A DNA stretch of 5,490 nt from a bacterium (GTDB taxonomy: Bacteria; Zhuqueibacterota; Zhuqueibacteria; Residuimicrobiales; Residuimicrobiaceae), in NCBI GenBank assembly GCA_012523655.1, contig JAAYTV010000310.1:1-5490 (forward strand), in the 5' to 3' direction. The position numbers and the translations under genes are program-made. Of the stretch, positions 4,270 to 5,490 are shown one piece after another. The notes under the pieces are model-generated. The model had not been told where the DNA came from. It saw only the letters and a program-made list of their open reading frames with translations, and made no database searches. Within the stretch, counting starts at the first letter, position 1, and the number at the start of each line of letters is the position of its first letter.

Positions 4270-5232
4270 ATGAACTCTAAAAACCATGTAAATCGGATCA
4301 ACCGCAGGGAGTTTGCCAAGCAGACTGCTTTGGCCGGCGCTGCCGTAGCGTTCTCCGGTCCATCGCCGGTTTCGTCATCCGACACAGCTGGCCCTCTATG
4401 CATTTTTTCCAAGAATTTGCAGTGGCTGGATTACGGCCGGGCGGCTGAGACCGCAGCGGCCATGGGGTTCAACGGATTGGATCTGACAGTGCGCAAGAAC
4501 GGCCATGTGCTGCCGGAAAACGTCGAACGCGATCTGCCCAAAGCTGTGGCGGCTGCGCAAAAAGCCGGCCTTCGAGTGGCATTGATCACCACCGAGATCG
4601 ATGCTGCGGAAAATCCCATACACCGGCGGGTTCTCGAGACAGCGGCCGGGTTGGGCATCGGCTGTTATCGAATGGGTTGGCTTCAATATGATCACTCTTT
4701 TAGCATTCGCGATAATCTAAAACGGTTTCGCGTCCGGTTGGCCGCGCTGGCGGAGCTGAATGAAAAGACAGGCATCCTCGGCGCGTATCAGAATCACAGC
4801 GGCGCCAACCTGGGTTCGCCTGTCTGGGACATCGCCGGTTTGCTGCACGAGATCCATTCGCCGTGGCTGGGCTGTCAGTACGACATCCGTCATGCCATGG
4901 TCGAGGGCGCCAACGCCTGGCCGCTGGGGCTCGAGCTGGTGGCGCCCTATATCAACAGCCTTGACTTGAAGGATTATCTTTGGGTGAAAAAAGGCGGTCG
5001 TTGGCAGGCGGCTAGTGTGGCCATGGGTCAGGGTATGGTGGATTTCAATGATTTTTTTACTCGGTTGAAAAATTTGAACGTAAAGAAGGATGTTCCTTTG
5101 TGCATCCATTACGAGTATGATCTCGGCGGCGCGGAAAAAGGCAGCCGCCGGATCACGGTATCGCCTGAAGCGGTGCTTGTTGCGATGAAGAAGGATCTTG
5201 ATTATATTAAAGCCGTTCTTGGAGCACGTTGA
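4270..5232 (+). CDS. Tat-exported sugar-phosphate isomerase/epimerase-like TIM-barrel protein
   Basis: This 320-residue protein of the xylose isomerase-like TIM barrel (AP_endonuc_2) superfamily begins with a Tat signal, NRREFAK (11-17), and an Ala-rich hydrophobic stretch to about 30, predicting export. The barrel starts near residue 42. It shows family-type features: GFNGLDLTV (66-74), YQNHSG (173-178), CQYDIRHAMVEG (202-213), LDLKDY (231-236) and HYEYDLGG (280-287). His176, Asp205, His208 and Glu282 are plausible metal or substrate ligands by family analogy. Relatives isomerise, epimerise or dehydrate sugars and polyols, often in heterotroph carbohydrate-use loci. The substrate cannot be named. 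GTG 4267 is an alternative start one codon earlier. No strong Shine-Dalgarno sequence is seen in the 77-base gap after selD, so co-transcription with selD is possible but unproven. Confidence 0.82.
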   Translation: MNSKNHVNRINRREFAKQTALAGAAVAFSGPSPVSSSDTAGPLCIFSKNLQWLDYGRAAETAAAMGFNGLDLTVRKNGHVLPENVERDLPKAVAAAQKAGLRVALITTEIDAAENPIHRRVLETAAGLGIGCYRMGWLQYDHSFSIRDNLKRFRVRLAALAELNEKTGILGAYQNHSGANLGSPVWDIAGLLHEIHSPWLGCQYDIRHAMVEGANAWPLGLELVAPYINSLDLKDYLWVKKGGRWQAASVAMGQGMVDFNDFFTRLKNLNVKKDVPLCIHYEYDLGGAEKGSRRITVSPEAVLVAMKKDLDYIKAVLGAR

Positions 5233-5340
5233 GCCTTGGATGAATGTCTGTATTATGGGCTTGGCTCAGAGAGCTGTCTTTTGAGGGGCTTGCTTCGCTC
5301 CAAAATCGGTTTGCTAGAATAGTTCCCTGTCTATGGGGAT

Positions 5341-5490
5341 TGCTTCGCTCCAGCGCAGATTAGTGTCATTGTCCTGTGCTGTGGCTGCGCTCGCAATGAC
5401 AGCCTTTCCGCTTGCTTCGCTCCAGCGCAGATTAGTGTCATTGTCCTGTGCTGTGGCTGCGCTCGCAATGACAGCCTTTCCGCTTGCTTC
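5341..5490. repeat. 72-bp tandem repeat, two full copies and a third cut by the window edge
   Basis: The unit starting TGCTTCGCTCCAGCGCAG occurs at 5341-5412 and 5413-5484 with no difference seen, and begins again at 5485. Inside each unit TGTCATTG (5364-5371 in unit 1) and CAATGACA are inverted repeats about 22 bases apart. A related TGCTTCGCTCCA also occurs at 5291-5302, 50 bases before the first unit. On the minus strand the unit contains TGTCATTGCGAGCGCAGC, which resembles dispersed GTCATTGCGAG-type intergenic repeats known from many bacteria. No gene is seen between 5233 and 5490. Confidence 0.9.

Noticed and set aside
5233..5280. TGAGCC/GGCTCA inverted repeat after the TIM-barrel gene as a terminator
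   Set aside because: The 6-bp arms are separated by about 26 bases and no T-run follows.

Overview
The window looks like a chromosomal segment from an uncultured-type bacterium that uses selenocysteine. The clues are Tat-exported enzymes, a DUF3098-like small membrane protein and abundant intergenic repeats. Together they suggest the FCB group and relatives (Calditrichota/KSB1/Bacteroidota-like). That placement is a low-confidence impression; no marker in the window decides it.

Layout. Positions 1-139 are the right end of an IS21-family insertion sequence: the last codons of istB, then two 25-bp-spaced terminal repeats ending in TGACA. The IS end is fused in frame to a tyrosine recombinase (82-1032), whose extreme N-terminus is therefore IS-derived. 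A bidirectional hairpin terminator (1102-1129) separates the integrase from a minus-strand tRNA cluster: tRNA-Val(TAC), a truncated copy of the 5' part of tRNA-Asp, and intact tRNA-Asp(GTC). Upstream of the tRNAs on the same strand is a small two-helix membrane protein (1490-1747), possibly with a leaderless promoter. On the plus strand follow a Tat-exported glycosylasparaginase-like Ntn hydrolase (1904-2875), an array of four imperfect palindromic repeats (about 2920-3140), selenophosphate synthetase selD (3149-4192) and a Tat-exported sugar-phosphate isomerase/epimerase-like TIM barrel (4270-5232). The window ends in a 72-bp tandem repeat that runs off the edge.

Main result. A conventional ORF call starts selD at a TTG at 3236 and loses the active-site loop. 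Reading through one in-frame TGA (3197-3199) restores an N-terminus from an ATG at 3149. It gives a 347-residue SelD with the TGA at residue 17, followed by A-S-K20. By my recollection of E. coli SelD this is the position of essential Cys17 and Lys20. Just after the TGA lies a hairpin with a GTGAA apical loop, in the right place for a bacterial SECIS element. SelD is therefore most likely a selenoprotein whose synthesis depends on its own product. Sec-containing SelD is a known phenomenon; what is notable here is the repeat array serving as its leader and reaching its ribosome-binding site.

The genes do not form an obvious pathway. selD sits between two exported catabolic-type enzymes without selA, selB or selC in view, so its neighbours say little about selenium use.
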